From: Cladophialophora immunda
Lineage: Eukaryota; Ascomycota; Eurotiomycetes; Chaetothyriales; Herpotrichiellaceae
NCBI RefSeq assembly: GCF_000835495.1
Contig: NW_015622545.1
Coordinates: 372,001-436,000 of the forward strand
Reading direction: 5' to 3'
Length of the DNA: 64,000 nucleotides
Shown here: positions 20,392-31,838 of the stretch, piece by piece
Position numbering within the stretch: the first letter of the stretch is position 1
How the letters are laid out: every line of letters begins with the position of its first letter
Notes under the pieces: model-generated
Database searches by the model: none
Seen by the model: the letters and a program-made list of their open reading frames with translations, nothing else
Told to the model about the DNA's origin: nothing
Made by a program: the position numbers and the translations under genes

Positions 20392-21024
20392 GTTTGGGCC
20401 AACTAGATTCTCCCGAGTATTGAAGAGGCGTGGATGGATGGGTTGTGTGTCAACTGTTCAGATCCTCACTTCTGCTTGTCTTTTCTCTCCCTCTCCCTCT
20501 TCTCGGTGCTGACCTCGAACCAAACTCCTCAATAACAAAGGAACAGGTACACGTCCTCAACGTCACATTCAGAGGCAGATAGTGGAGTTGCAATGCGGCC
20601 AAAGACGTTAGTCATTCAAGCCCTGGCAAACCGCCCAATAACAAGGCTGCTTTATTGGTGGAACTGGACGTCCTTGTGAGAAGCGACGGAAGATCGAAAA
20701 TCGAAGGTCGAATTCATGAATTAAAAGTCCTATTCAAGTAGTGGTATCATATCCTGACGCGGCTTCATGCTCGCACAAGCTCAACCCCGCTTCTTGCCAG
20801 TCCAACGAAATTCAGGTCAAGGCCTGTACAGAGCGCAAAGTCAAGGCCCATGCCGGTAAGGATATAGAATTCATTATACATGAGCCATCATCGATGAGAG
20901 CCTCACAGGTGTCGTCACATTTTGAGCTTCCAGAGCAAATATATAGCAGCCAGTCATCCTCGCCCCAACACTGCCAGAGCAATCAGGTCCAAGTCCAGCC
21001 AAAGACGTCGTTCGACATGTCTGG
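20392..21024. other. Intergenic region GNAT 5' / Nif1-like 3'
   Basis: 633 bp between two minus-strand genes, containing the GNAT-like promoter and the 3' UTR of the upstream gene. Frames here have no family resemblance. Confidence 0.5.
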
Positions 21025-23230
21025 TCAGGAGGATGCTTTACGTCGTCCAAAGATTCCGCGCGATTTGGACTTGCTGCGCGGTTTCTCGGCCGACGTCTTT
21101 CGGTACGACCGCGACCTATCTTCAGTCTCGTCCTCCGAGTCGTTGTATTTCTCCTTGTAGATCCTGCGCCGGATTAGACAAGGCACAATGTACCACCGCA
21201 ACGGTTACCAGCACTTACCAGCTGTTCCCAACCATACTCACACCCTTTGCCTCAGCCCGCCGATAGAATTTGGCCGCCTTTTTCAGGTCCTTCTTGCATC
21301 CGATGCCTTCTGCATAGCAGAAGCCCGCCTCGGTGAGGGCATCTGTGTCACCCCAATTGCCGGCGATCTCAAAACATCGGAGGGCGAGCGCCTTGTCTTG
21401 CTCGATACCCCAGCCGTTGAGATGCGAGACTCCGAGCTCGTATATGCTCAGCGCAAACTGGGCCCGGTGTGCCTTCTTCTCGTTGACATCAACGCCAGGC
21501 CTCTGACTTGCAGGGTCTTCGTCATCCGCAACTTCAAGCATTGCATAGTCTACAGCCTTGCGCAGCCATTGCACGCCTTCCCGTGGATTTGCTCGCATGC
21601 CCCAGCCATGACGACAGGCAAGGGCGTACAGGAGCATGGCGGTGGGATGACCCTTGTTGGCTGCGATTCGCAAGTGATATGTCGATTCCTTCAATTCACC
21701 CTGTTGATGGAGCTCAATTGCCTTGGCGACATGCTCGTCCGTGGAAAGGCCTTGGTAATTGCTGGGAGACCGACTAGTCGTTGGCCGAACCGTGCTTGTC
21801 GATCGTGACGAGTGTGACGCCTCTTCAACAGGTGATAAAGGGACAGGAGGGAGCATGAACGCAGAGGCTGCAGGAACAGGCTGGCCTACCGAGGGTCGCG
21901 AGCTTGAAGAATCATTCGATCTGAGAGACCCTGTCGGCGTATAATACGCTGTCGAGTGGGCGGCTCGGTCCGGGGCGGTGAAGGCGTGCTCCGTGTTGAG
22001 TTCAAAAGATGGACCCGACCTTTGATGATGTTGGTCTTCTCTGCTGGGTCGAGCCGATGGCATGGGAGATGGGATGGGAAGCTCGGTGCTGTTTTTCGCT
22101 TCTAATGGAGGCGTACAAGGAAACATTGGCTCTTGCCACTCAAAATGGGGCGTTGAGAGGCCCGAAAAGACTACCGAAGTCCGATCGGAAACCAATCGGC
22201 CTCTGGGCAAGCTGTAGGTTGCGTGAGTGTATGAAGACGTTTCCCCAGCCAGATAACCATCAACCGGCGACGCCGAGCTATCAAAAGAGTTCGCAGCGCG
22301 GAGCTGGCTCAATCGATTTGCGAATGTGCCTTTAGTCGGGCTCTTCTCGCTCTTGAGGTTGGTCATACTAACTGAACTCAAGGGCCGCGAGAAATTCCGG
22401 GTGGGAATCTTGTGAGTGGGAGACCCGAGTGAAGCGTTGGAGGGGGACCGAGTATGAGACTGGGCGTACGGGGAGATCGGAGAGTGAGGAGCAGACATGC
22501 CGCTGCTAGACGACAGCTTTCTGGACTGCGAAAAGGTCGAACCCGCATTGGAACTGGTATAGTCGTCGTCAGAGGCATCCTGGTACGGTCGGAGTCTGTT
22601 TGAGAAAGATCGTGGAGGCGCCAGAGTTGCGCTGAAGTCTGACTGAGAAGTGCCCGAGACCTGTCTTGAGAGTCCAGGCTGATGATGCAGAGCAGGGCTG
22701 CCGACGCTGTGGGGCGGGGATGATGGTCTCTTGGGTTCAAGAGGCGGCGGAGATTCCACTCGAGGGGCGCCAAAGTAATCTTGCACCTCAGAGGGTTCTT
22801 TGGCTTCCTGATCGTCGCCCGCCTTGATGGCGCTCACGTGGACTCGTTGGGAGGTAGGCCTGCTCAGAGGATGAGCAACTCGAGCGAAACTGCCGCCGCG
22901 TTCCTTGTCCCATGTTGGAAGAGGAGGGACCGTGTCAAGGCCATCGGACAGGGCTCGAAAGATCGGAGGACGATTGTTTTGATGTTCGGTCAGGGAATCA
23001 GTCACAATTTGAGGTGGCAGTCTGCTCATGCGTCGCTCGCCCGCTTTCCTGGTTTCCTCCAACTCTTTGGCCAACTTGCGACTTCGGGCAGCAATGGCAT
23101 CCAATGGCGATAGTGCCGGGGGGACATCGCCGTCGAAATGTTGGATTCGGGGAGACAGTGCATTTCTCGACAGCGCGCTGGCCGAACGAGTGTTGTCGGG
23201 GGGTAGCTCGATGAAATTTGGACGAGTCAT
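21025..23230 (-). CDS. Sel1-repeat protein, Nif1/Dsf2-like
   Basis: Two exons, 21219-23230 and 21025-21163, joined across a 55-bp intron (GTAAGT...GCAG), give 716 residues. The join restores VGNSWIYKEKYND, conserved at this place in fungal relatives. Residues 1-490 are Ser/Pro-rich and disordered. Residues about 495-660 hold Sel1-like repeats (ELKESTYHLRIAANKG, MLLYALACRHGWG, GVSHLNGWGIEQDKALALRCF, GFCYAEGIGCKKDLKKAAKFY). The tail is basic (SRGIFGRRKASS). Family knowledge: fission yeast Nif1 inhibits the Nim1 kinase and so delays mitosis, and budding yeast Dsf2 is a related bud-site protein; fungal genomes usually label this family 'mitosis inhibitor nif1'. I start at the ATG at 23230. The frame is open to an ATG at 23422, but those 64 residues look like translated leader. 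Confidence 0.82.
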
Positions 23231-25535
23231 CGCCGGACGTGGACTTGACAAGCAGAATGAACTCTGTCTCCAGAAGGGGTGGCAACCGTGATTGTATGTT
23301 GCCTCTTTTGTTGATGGACCGTGTCGGAGAAAAGGCGAAATGAGGGCATGGATCGAGGGTCTGGGGAATCGGACAATACAAATGCAGGGTGCCCAGGAGG
23401 ATCGAAGGGTGGCTGTGGTCACAGCTGGGGATCAGGTCCGACCAAACGAGCGTCTGGGGGCTGGCGTAGGAGTCGCAGCTGATGGGTGATAAAAACAGGA
23501 TGTTGTGCCAACGGAGCTGGTGACTGAGAGTCGCCCAGAATAAAAATGATGACAAGTGAGCGACCAACAATAGCCCACACGGCGATAGGTTCAAGTCACT
23601 GTCAGTGTCGATGCGAAGCGAATGGCTGCGGTGGTAACGAGAGTATAGAAAAGACGGATGAGAAAACGAGTGATGATGTGACGGTAGAAGGACAATGGGT
23701 GTGTATGTGTGTGAATCGAGATTGATGAAAAGAGGTACGGAGTAGATGCAGGACGCAGGCAGGGAAAAAGATCGCAGTGGACGGAGTAGTGGGTGGTGTG
23801 GGTGGTGTGTCTGCGGGCAGACTGCAGGCGGGCCGTCAATGGCCACACACAGTATGCGAACTTTTAGGTTGGGTACGAGTAAGGTTGCAGCTTGCAGGTG
23901 GCAGGCTAGACACATGCAGACTGCAGCACTCTGGGCTACCCCCGGTTTGAAGATCATTCAACCACAACCTCTGGTGGCTCCGGTGGCTCTGGTGGCTCTG
24001 GGGGCAAGTGATGGAGTGATGTGCAGGCCATGCAACTCCAACCGGGGGCAGGCAAGTAAAGAGAAACACCACCAAAGAGAACAGGTGCCCCGAAAAACAA
24101 GAGTGACCTGCATACAGCAATTGGGGGCATCCCTGGTGGGTTGGGGTGGACCAGGCTTCCCCCTTGTTATTTTTACTTAGGGACATTTAGGGAGCCTATA
24201 GTACCCCCTGATGGTCGCCCAGGCTGGCAGCCGAACAAGCCTCCCGAAACCCAGACAGCCAGGGCAAGCCCTGTCATTGGGTGCAGGCCGGGGTTCTAAG
24301 CCACAGCTGCACTCCAATGGAGGCTAATCGACACTACTAGTTGCAGACCTCTGCTTCATCCTGTTTGGTGCCTTTGGATGGGCTCAGGGGCTGGATTTCT
24401 CGACCGCAATCCGACACCCAACCAACAGCATGTTGGGGATGCCATGGCAGGTCCAAGAGAGAGGGACATTGGTGGGTGAGGTGAGGTGAAGGCTGAGAGG
24501 CTGAGAGGCTCAGAGGTGCTACAACTGCTGGGTACAGATGATCCAGAAGCTTCAGGTGTTGGACGAGCCCACAAATTACGGGGATCGCGGTGCAACCCTC
24601 ATCTTGTCGTCGACGGTGTGACTGTGCTATATCTGCAGCCCTGGTGACACGCTGGTTGACGCAGAAATTCTCCGACGTTGTTCTGCAGGTGATGGTTTGG
24701 TGCAGCCTGTTCCCTGCACCTACAACAGTGTCCCACTACATCTTCCTCCTCCTGCACTCTTTTTGCTACTACATACATACATTCCTCCTTCTACGAGAAA
24801 AAGGCTGTCGGACTGGCCCACAGTCAAGTCCATCTCCTCTAGCCCAAGATCTTGGGACCAACTAGCATGAAACTATCTCTTCTGGTGCCCTTTGGGTCCG
24901 TGACACCTGCAAATCTATTACGTCGTCGAAATTCAAAACGAGATCAAAAGCATGGCGCCTGATTGGTGCCGTCAAATTGCCTGTCACTTTTCTTCCGCAC
25001 GCGACACTCTGTGCGGCCATTGTGTTGATCGCCGTCGTAGATGGGCAATTTGTTTACCTGGCGAGCCCTTGTCGAAGATAATTACATGGCACAGTCTGGC
25101 GAGAAGAGGCTTCTCCAGTGATGCTCCTCTCCTTATTGGCGATATTAGCCATATTTAATCTGGCGGCCACCTCGTCGCTATCTCGAGTGTTTTTCTTGAG
25201 GCTGCTGGGATAATCACAAATTACCACTTCAGCCACATTCCAGTCACTGTGCGAGCTCCCATAGGAACAGGCAAAACAACAGGAGAGCTGCCTGCCAATT
25301 ACGGTGTCCAATGAATGAATGAACTTAACGAGGCCCATGGATTGCTCCCCCGCAAAAACAGCCAAAGACAAAAAAGCCACCAGCATCATCATTTTACGTA
25401 CAGCTCTCAGCCTTGCTCCAACCATGGCAACGGCCGCCTGAGCCGGTACAGTTACTCGCTCCAACTATTCTGTACACTTGATGTGTGGGAATGCCAATAT
25501 TACACGATTATACAGATCACAACGAGGAGGGCTAC
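23231..25535. other. 2.3-kb intergenic region upstream of the Nif1-like gene
   Basis: Probably a long promoter and leader of the Nif1-like gene plus the 3' UTR of the glycosylase gene. It contains TACGGAGTA at 23736-23744, a GTGGCTCTG-type short tandem repeat at about 23970-24003 and GCTGAGAG repeats near 24490-24515. No frame here resembles a known family. Confidence 0.5.
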
Positions 25536-26699
25536 TCAGCACTCTTCTTCCTCCTCTTTCTTCAATGCATCCCTCTCCTCTTGCTGGGCTTCCTCTCCTG
25601 CCTCGCCCTGTATCTTTTTCTGCCGGAAGGCCTTCCTCAATTCGCATTTGCCCAGGTTCTTCCCTCCGGCCCGACATTCCTCGCACCTCTTTCCGTGCGT
25701 GACCAATAATATGTGTAGCCCGTACTTGTCCTCGTCCGGGATCATGACGTCCAAGTGCGCGTGTGTCTCATCTCTCGTGGCATTCTTGGGTCGCCACCCC
25801 AACAAGCCCGTAATGCGCCAGACGTGCGTATCGACAGCAAAGCTCTCTCGCTGGAGACAGAAGAGCAAGACACAGCTGGCCGTCTTGGGCCCCACGCCCT
25901 GGAAGGACAGCATCTCCTGCATGGCCTCTTCACTGGACGCCTGGTGTAAATGGTCCAGCGAGTACTTGCCATACTTTTCGTGGGTCTGCTTCAAGATGCT
26001 CATGATGACTTTGCTCTTGACCGCGCTGAGTCCGCCGCATTTGATAGCCTCTTGAAGCTTCGCTTCACCTCCAGCAACAATAGCGTCCCATTTATCGCTC
26101 CCTCCATATACCTTGTCCATGCTCTTCTTCGCCCGCGTCGAGTTGACGTCGCTCGTGTTTTGGGAGAGAATGGTGCGGACCAGCGCGTCGAGGACGGTGG
26201 GAGAGTCGCCGCATCCTGCTCGCGTAGTCGAGGCGACCACTTCTTTGGGTCGGATCCGAGGGCCGTGGAGGGAGGCAAGGATTTTGTGGGCGAGCTTGCA
26301 TTCTTCAGATGTCGGGTGGTGAAAGTCCGGGAATGGGGATTGGTTGGCAAACTGGGCATAGGACTTGAGTTTCTTCGCCTTCAAATCGGAGGAGTCTGAC
26401 TTCTTGGGCTTGGATTTCTTTGGAGAAGGCGCCAACGTGTGTGGCTCATCAGACGGAGTTGGGCTGATCAAGCCAATGTCGTCCTCCTTTTTGACCCTTT
26501 TCCTGGCTGGTGTCTCTTCTGGGTATGACGAAGTGCGCCTTTTCTGAGGAGTTCCCTGCTCTTGTTTGACGATTATGCCATCTTGATCTTGATCCTCCTT
26601 CTTGACCTGAACATTGTTTCTTCCTTTCACCGGTGCAGATACAGTGCTCCTAGTTACTCGTCGGACCCCTGAAGCAGCTGCCGATACGCGCCTTGACAT
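25536..26699 (-). CDS. HhH-GPD base-excision DNA glycosylase (EndoIII superfamily)
   Basis: Intronless, 387 residues. Residues 1-110 are basic, with KKxK and KRxKK nuclear-signal-like clusters. Residues about 165-345 are an HhH-GPD domain: VRTILSQNTSD, the helix-hairpin-helix LSFQGVGPKTASCVLLF and the GPD loop VDTHVWRI. Lys272 and Asp290 align with the two catalytic residues of endonuclease III, so glycosylase and AP-lyase chemistry is predicted. The iron-sulfur region is incomplete: only Cys339, Cys342 and Cys352 can be seen, where EndoIII has four cysteines (C-x6-C-x2-C-x5-C). The role is probably excision of damaged pyrimidines or another modified base in the nucleus. It is not the usual Ntg1/Nth orthologue by length and ligand pattern. 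The C-terminus is charged and lysine/glutamate-rich. Confidence 0.85.
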   Translation of the reverse strand: MSRRVSAAASGVRRVTRSTVSAPVKGRNNVQVKKEDQDQDGIIVKQEQGTPQKRRTSSYPEETPARKRVKKEDDIGLISPTPSDEPHTLAPSPKKSKPKKSDSSDLKAKKLKSYAQFANQSPFPDFHHPTSEECKLAHKILASLHGPRIRPKEVVASTTRAGCGDSPTVLDALVRTILSQNTSDVNSTRAKKSMDKVYGGSDKWDAIVAGGEAKLQEAIKCGGLSAVKSKVIMSILKQTHEKYGKYSLDHLHQASSEEAMQEMLSFQGVGPKTASCVLLFCLQRESFAVDTHVWRITGLLGWRPKNATRDETHAHLDVMIPDEDKYGLHILLVTHGKRCEECRAGGKNLGKCELRKAFRQKKIQGEAGEEAQQEERDALKKEEEEEC

Positions 26700-27730
26700 G
26701 TCTGGGTTAATTGCACTGGTCCGGGATTAAAATGGGAGAGCTGCTCTGAACAGTGACTGTCGCCAAGGGCCTTGCAATGGCGACGACGCGGGAAAGAGAG
26801 GCGTTTCTCTAGACGACGACGCGCAGGAATAGCGGCCTGAAGGTGGCTCTGGTCAATCACGAGGGTGAGCCTATACGCCTTTGGGCGGGGCTTTGCAATC
26901 TGACAGATACTCACTCACTATTTCTGTTGTAGAGAGACATCAAGCAGCGACAGAATCAGATCATCGAAGACATGTTCCTGAAAAGGGGGAGACCAATGTC
27001 ATGATGTCAAGGACTTGTGTGGGACATGTCGTGCTTGTTCGTCAAGGATGATCTTCGGCGGCCCTTCAGTCACGCACAGCACGCGGGGTGCAGGACTAAT
27101 GGCCGTTGACAACGATCGTCAGAATGGCTGGACGCTCTCCGTCTCGTGGCCGGAGGCAGCAGCAGAAGAGACATTTGCCAGCGACGAAGCAGTGGGCGCT
27201 GTCTCTGATATAGAGCCGTTCAACTGCGCACACCGGCCGCATGTAGGCATAGAGACTCTGCACCTGGATCCTTCTGCGCCCTGCGCTCAAGACATGAGGC
27301 ATCCACCAATTCCTATACAGCCGGCCACTCTCCTTCGCCTCCACGCCCCAGTTCCTAGGCACAGACGACGAATATCGGATGTATTTGCTGCCTTCACAAG
27401 ATCTAACAGGACCTTCATGTCAGATTTCAGGATGCAAACCTCACATTGAATGCCAGAGCACAGGCTGAGCTATGGCTTTGCTTGGGGTCCGGCACAACCT
27501 ACCTGCCCGCTAAGAGCAGACGCAAACATTCATTATGCCAGACTTCACTTCCCAAAGCCATCGCTGTTAGCACAGACCTCACTCTCGCAGCAGCGCTTGA
27601 AAAGTTCCCTCTTTTCGTCAACTCGCCTCAAATTCGCGCCCCAATCCCCACGACATCATCGCGAGGTAAGCAAGCGACGGAACCAGCGCGACTCCTTCTC
27701 GGCGCCCTCAGCCTTGTGTCTCCTTTTCAC
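26700..27730. other. Divergent intergenic region
   Basis: About 1 kb between divergent genes. It holds some splice-like signals on the plus strand near 26800-26935 (see rejected items) and a 144-codon plus frame at 27015-27449 without family resemblance. No gene is called. Confidence 0.45.
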
Positions 27731-29197
27731 ATGGCAGCCTCTTCTAGCGACGGCCTAGGCGCCGCGCCCACAAGTGCAGCGGCCATGCCGATGTCTGCGA
27801 TGTCTGCGCCTGCGAAACTCTCCTTCTACGACTTTCCGGCAGAAGTGCGCCTGGAAATCTATGAAATGCTCTTCTGTTACTCCGGACCGATCCAGCTCGT
27901 TCTCGACAATGACGGCAAGATCAAGCGAGATGACACTCATTTGCGTTGGTTCGCTTCCATTCCCGTCCATGCTTTCACCGTCGCGAAGAAATTCGGTCAA
28001 GAGGCTGCTTCCGTCCTCTACCAACGCAACAAGTTCAGCATGGATTGGGAGAACCTCAGAAAGTTCTTGCCGAAGTGGGACCAGGGACTCAGTAGCCATC
28101 TGGGAGCCATCACCATTTTCTGTGCAGGCGGGCCAGCATGGGGCTTTGTTTCTGTCACCAGAAAGTTGGCCGACAAGATGCCAGGTCTTCGTGAGATCCA
28201 TTTCGAGCTTTGGGGTTCACTCAGACTTGCCGCTGCTGCCCTGGAAACCTCCAGTGCCATAACTCCTTGCGCCTCTGTGTTCCCCGGACCGGAACTGGAG
28301 CTCGCTGTTCAGCCCATCAAGTTTTCATTATACGACGCAGGTAAGGGCGGGCCCGATTTTGACGCCATCCGCACCACCCTCCGACGGGACTATGCAAAGC
28401 TGGCAGATATCTGGCCCCAAAATCTTCCCACGAGCAGTATCACCCGGTTCTTTGCACCGAATTTGTCTGTTATCAGATTCAGCGGCAGGATCTCTAGCAA
28501 TGTCCTTACCACAATCCTGCGACACCGATGTCTGCCCGGCGATTGTTTCTGGAAGGATGTTACTCAAGAATTAAAGGAAGGTCACACCGACAAGCTCACT
28601 GGGGAGCGCAAGAATTGCGGCCAGAAGACGAAGAAGCAAGACAGCGACCCGAACGGGTCTTTTATCTACTACAAATGGACGGCCAAGGATCCTCTCGAAA
28701 GAACAGACATCCCGGAGGTCAACATGCGCCAGTGGTACCCGCCACTTACAGAGAGGGAAAAGCAGAAAGTGAGGGATTTTGCCAAGGCCTTCGAAAAGCG
28801 TGACAATTCCGGCCCGGACGACGACTCTAGTCCTGGAGAACATGAGACTGTCGGCCACAAGAGTGAGAGTGCATCCGAGATGAACGCCTTGCCCAAGGGA
28901 GCTGTACCTGTGACGGGATCGGAGTCGACTGATCATGGTGGGCCGACTGAAGATGCTTCGTCTGCGAATGCCGAGAATAAAGAAGCCGGGTCTGCACAGG
29001 AAACAGAATCTGCGAGCACAGCGTCCGCCGATGAAGTCCTTCGGGACTTGCGGGAGTTGGCATTCGCCGACTGCTTTGAAGAGCTCGACTCGGAGGCGCT
29101 GCACAAAGATCCGGAAGACGTCAGAGACGCACTGCTCTATACGTTTGGCTTTTTGGGGCTCGATTACCCGCTGAGACAGACACCGAGGGGATTTTGA
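27731..29197 (+). CDS. Fungal protein of unknown function with N-terminal LPxExR-like (2EXR/F-box-like) motif
   Basis: 488 residues from the first in-frame ATG at 27731; the frame is open further upstream but has no ATG there. After a Met/Ala-rich start, FYDFPAEVRLEIYEMLF (about residues 34-50) is the LPxExRxxIY motif common in large families of fungal 2EXR/F-box-like proteins. Residues 80-130 (VAKKFGQEAASVLYQRNKF) fit the next helix-loop with 'CRQIxxEAxxVLY' character seen in those families. The middle holds mixed alpha/beta sequence. Residues about 370-450 are acidic, Ser-rich and disordered, and the last 45 residues are again ordered-looking. No catalytic motif is visible. If truly F-box-like it could be an SCF adaptor, but the motif alone does not show this. 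Confidence 0.7.
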   Translation: MAASSSDGLGAAPTSAAAMPMSAMSAPAKLSFYDFPAEVRLEIYEMLFCYSGPIQLVLDNDGKIKRDDTHLRWFASIPVHAFTVAKKFGQEAASVLYQRNKFSMDWENLRKFLPKWDQGLSSHLGAITIFCAGGPAWGFVSVTRKLADKMPGLREIHFELWGSLRLAAAALETSSAITPCASVFPGPELELAVQPIKFSLYDAGKGGPDFDAIRTTLRRDYAKLADIWPQNLPTSSITRFFAPNLSVIRFSGRISSNVLTTILRHRCLPGDCFWKDVTQELKEGHTDKLTGERKNCGQKTKKQDSDPNGSFIYYKWTAKDPLERTDIPEVNMRQWYPPLTEREKQKVRDFAKAFEKRDNSGPDDDSSPGEHETVGHKSESASEMNALPKGAVPVTGSESTDHGGPTEDASSANAENKEAGSAQETESASTASADEVLRDLRELAFADCFEELDSEALHKDPEDVRDALLYTFGFLGLDYPLRQTPRGF

Positions 29198-30008
29198 TCG
29201 GAAGCAGCTCTGTCCACTCCACGCCGACCCAGCACTTTCAGATCATTGACTCGGGAATGAGGCTCTGTTTTACTTCTTTTGTTGCCATTATCATGACGAC
29301 TACCACATCACAAAAAATGTAATAATGATGCCGAGTGATGGGATCGCGTTGTTTACGGCCAGACATAGCAATGGTGTGCGGATGAACATGATTTTGGATG
29401 AGAAACAGAGACTTTGTCGGCAACAGTGGCCCGCCACAACGGGCTGTGAAATACGCAGATGGGCTGGATGGAAAATTTTGAACCACCGATATTAAAAAAA
29501 AAGGGAACAAAGGACAACAGCAACCAAACACGGTATTTCCTGGTGGTGTCCAACAGATCTTGGTGTGGTCAGATGGCTGGCAGGGAGTGGTGAATGTCGT
29601 CGAAATCGAGCTGGTGACTTGAGACAATGATACCTCATTGGCACGCCCCTCCCAGGCCATTCAACACGATGGCTGAATGTGGCGCATTCTGGTTCGTGCT
29701 GCGCCCGTGCAGTCTTGTGTCTCGAGCTTGAGGATTGGCAGGGGTAAACAGCAATCCACGAGTATCTCGCCCCCTACCATTGCAGTTCCCTCTACAGCTT
29801 TCGCCCTCCATCAGGCTCGGAGACCGATAGGCATCGTGGTGGAATCAGGCTGCCTCTGCAGCCGGTGAGTCGAATACAAAAACTGCGACTTCTTGATGTT
29901 CTCCGTTAAGCTCGTGCCATTTCGCTCTTCAAAGTGTGAATTCAAAGTCTGAAAGCCTCACGATCATCAAGATCACATCATCCTGACTGAAAAGCCAACG
30001 CTCTGGCA
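29198..30008. other. Intergenic region
   Basis: About 800 bp between the LPxExR protein and the HET-like fragment. No conserved frame, repeat or RNA gene was recognised. Confidence 0.45.
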
Positions 30009-30890
30009 ATGAGTCACTCGTCAGGTTCGGAGCAGCGTAATGCTTCGAGTGAGCCGCGCTTCTGCTCCAGATGCCAATGGATCAAGTTTGATGTATTGGC
30101 GAACATACCAGCCTCGACGTTGTATAAGGGGTCTTGTCGGGTCGCCGTGAAGCTGCTGTATTCGTGGAATCCCTCTCGACGTTATAACGATGGCAAGTAT
30201 GGGTACAACCTTGGCCTGGATGCATTATACGTCTACGTCCGTCTTTTGGAGACCCCATCCGATTGGCGTCTTCCACACGACATCATATGGGTGCTTCGCT
30301 ATGCCGTGACTAGCAAGTTCAATTGTGACAGATTCCCTATCCCCTGTTTCCTTGACGAGAAGACTGTCTAACATTCTACACTTTAGGGGCCCCGGGGGTA
30401 GACGATTGAGACCTAGATGCGACAGTCGCTTTGGACGTGCCATGGCGGAGAGTTCCAACACGAGAACGGCAGAAAATTGCGGAAGAAGATGGACAGTGCT
30501 CGCTATGGCCTGAAACCCCCCCCCCCCGGGGAAGTTTGAGCCATTCCCTCCCGCGCCATTCTCATTGACGTTGATGCTTGCCCACCCAAGCTCGTCAGGT
30601 CCAGCTCAGTGCGTGACCAAGAAGACCCCGATTATATACCGCATTTCGCTGTCCTGAGCTACTGCGGGGGTGATTTCAAAACCCCCAGGTTCCCGCCCGG
30701 TGTGGTCAGCTTCGACTGCGAAAAGCGGTTGATGCGGCTCGCATCCGCGGCCGTGAAGGGAAGATCCGACGGCCAAAGGGGCTGCCTTGGGCCTGGTGGT
30801 CGAGGGGGCGCCATCCACCGTGTCGGCGATTTGGCATCTTCCTCTCCAAGCCTGCTGACGGATGGGACGGGACGGATGCGGGCGGCATGA
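30009..30890 (+). pseudogene. HET-domain-like fragment (probable relic)
   Basis: Two pieces in different frames resemble the start of HET (heterokaryon incompatibility) proteins. The first, 30009-30371, has EPRFCSRCQWIKFDVLAN, like the CxxCQxxDF start of many members. The second, about 30552-30720, reads ILIDVDACPPKLVR then YIPHFAVLSYCGGDFKT. This matches the domain opening 'LIDV...L..' and 'Y.ALSYCWGG..KT', but lacks the tryptophan. A run of twelve C (30516-30527) lies between them. No downstream HET motifs (such as the LGxRYLWIDxLCI segment) are visible, so the gene seems truncated. Intact HET proteins trigger self/non-self recognition and cell death in fusions. A spliced functional gene cannot be excluded. 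Confidence 0.5.
30516..30527. repeat. Poly-C run
   Basis: Twelve consecutive C between the two HET-like pieces. It is a likely replication-slippage or sequencing-error site and could account for a frame change. Confidence 0.9.
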
Positions 30891-31838
30891 ATATCTTTGA
30901 AGGGTCGGAGAAGGAGAAGGTAGCTCTTGAACGAGGAAGGGGTGCTTTTCTCGTCGTCGATATCTATTCCCAACATTGGTTGGAGACTGGTGAACAAACA
31001 ATGCATTGTTTCTGAATCCTGTGATCGCTCCCAAGATGAGAGAACCCCGGAGAGGCAAACGATACAGACAGCGCGGTGGAAAAACGAGAGGCTGCAAGAG
31101 CCTGGCGGCGACAGAGAGCCAGAACCATACCGTACCGTACCGTAGCAGCCTCAGACCCGACTTAGACTTAGATACCGACTCCCGGTCTGGCACCGCCGTG
31201 AACCGCAACGAAATCGAATCCTGCCTGTCAGTAGATTAGAGCCCATATCGACCCTGGGCGCACTTCCAAGAGATGTACATGGGCAACAAGAAAAACCCCG
31301 TACCATTTTCGCTCAACACGCCGGACCTTGCAAGTCTTTTTGTGCATCCCGATCTCAGCCTTACCGTGTGCAGAGTTCTTTAATATCATGCGACTACACC
31401 TCGAGGGAGGCCAGCCTTGTACAACGGGAACCAGGGAGTGGCGGTCTTGCGGCCTTGTTGGGTCTGTACCTCGTAAAGGAAGCTGGGTGGGAAATCGTCG
31501 GCCAATCAATCACGTCACCTCAGCGTTAGCATGGACGTTGCAGGGGCGGTAAGTCGATAGATCGATAAGTATTAAGAGAGGGAGGAAATCTTCAGTAGCC
31601 AAAGGGTCATCGAGTTCCATTGTCGTGAGATACCTATCATGTCATGTCATGTCACATCGTAGCCACATCATATCAACGTGCAGAGTGCCCCCCGGAACAT
31701 CCAAACGCAATGCAACGAGAACGGTGCAATGCTGCTGCTCGTGCACCTGGCTTGGTCAGGCGCCCACGAAGCACACACAACCAAGGAAGACCCAATCATG
31801 CCGGCTCCCTCGCTTGCCTCGTCCGCCCCTGTGGGACC
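30891..31838. other. Intergenic region
   Basis: About 950 bp between the HET-like relic and the convergent Gag1-like gene. It contains a short TACCG x3 tandem at 31128-31144 and CATGT repeats near 31638-31653. Minus-strand frames here show no family resemblance. Confidence 0.45.

Noticed and set aside
23231..23957. Upstream minus-strand frames that could extend the Nif1-like protein
   Set aside because: The added sequence is Cys/His/Ser-rich and unlike the family; the ATG at 23230 gives the expected start.
26698..26995. Possible small spliced plus-strand gene divergent from the glycosylase (acceptor-like TTTCTCTAG, then GTGAGC...GTAG)
   Set aside because: No set of exons gives a frame with both a start codon and a recognisable product.
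30606..31208. 200-codon minus-strand frame over the HET-like relic
   Set aside because: Arg/Ser/Pro-rich with no domain; antisense to the HET-like reading.
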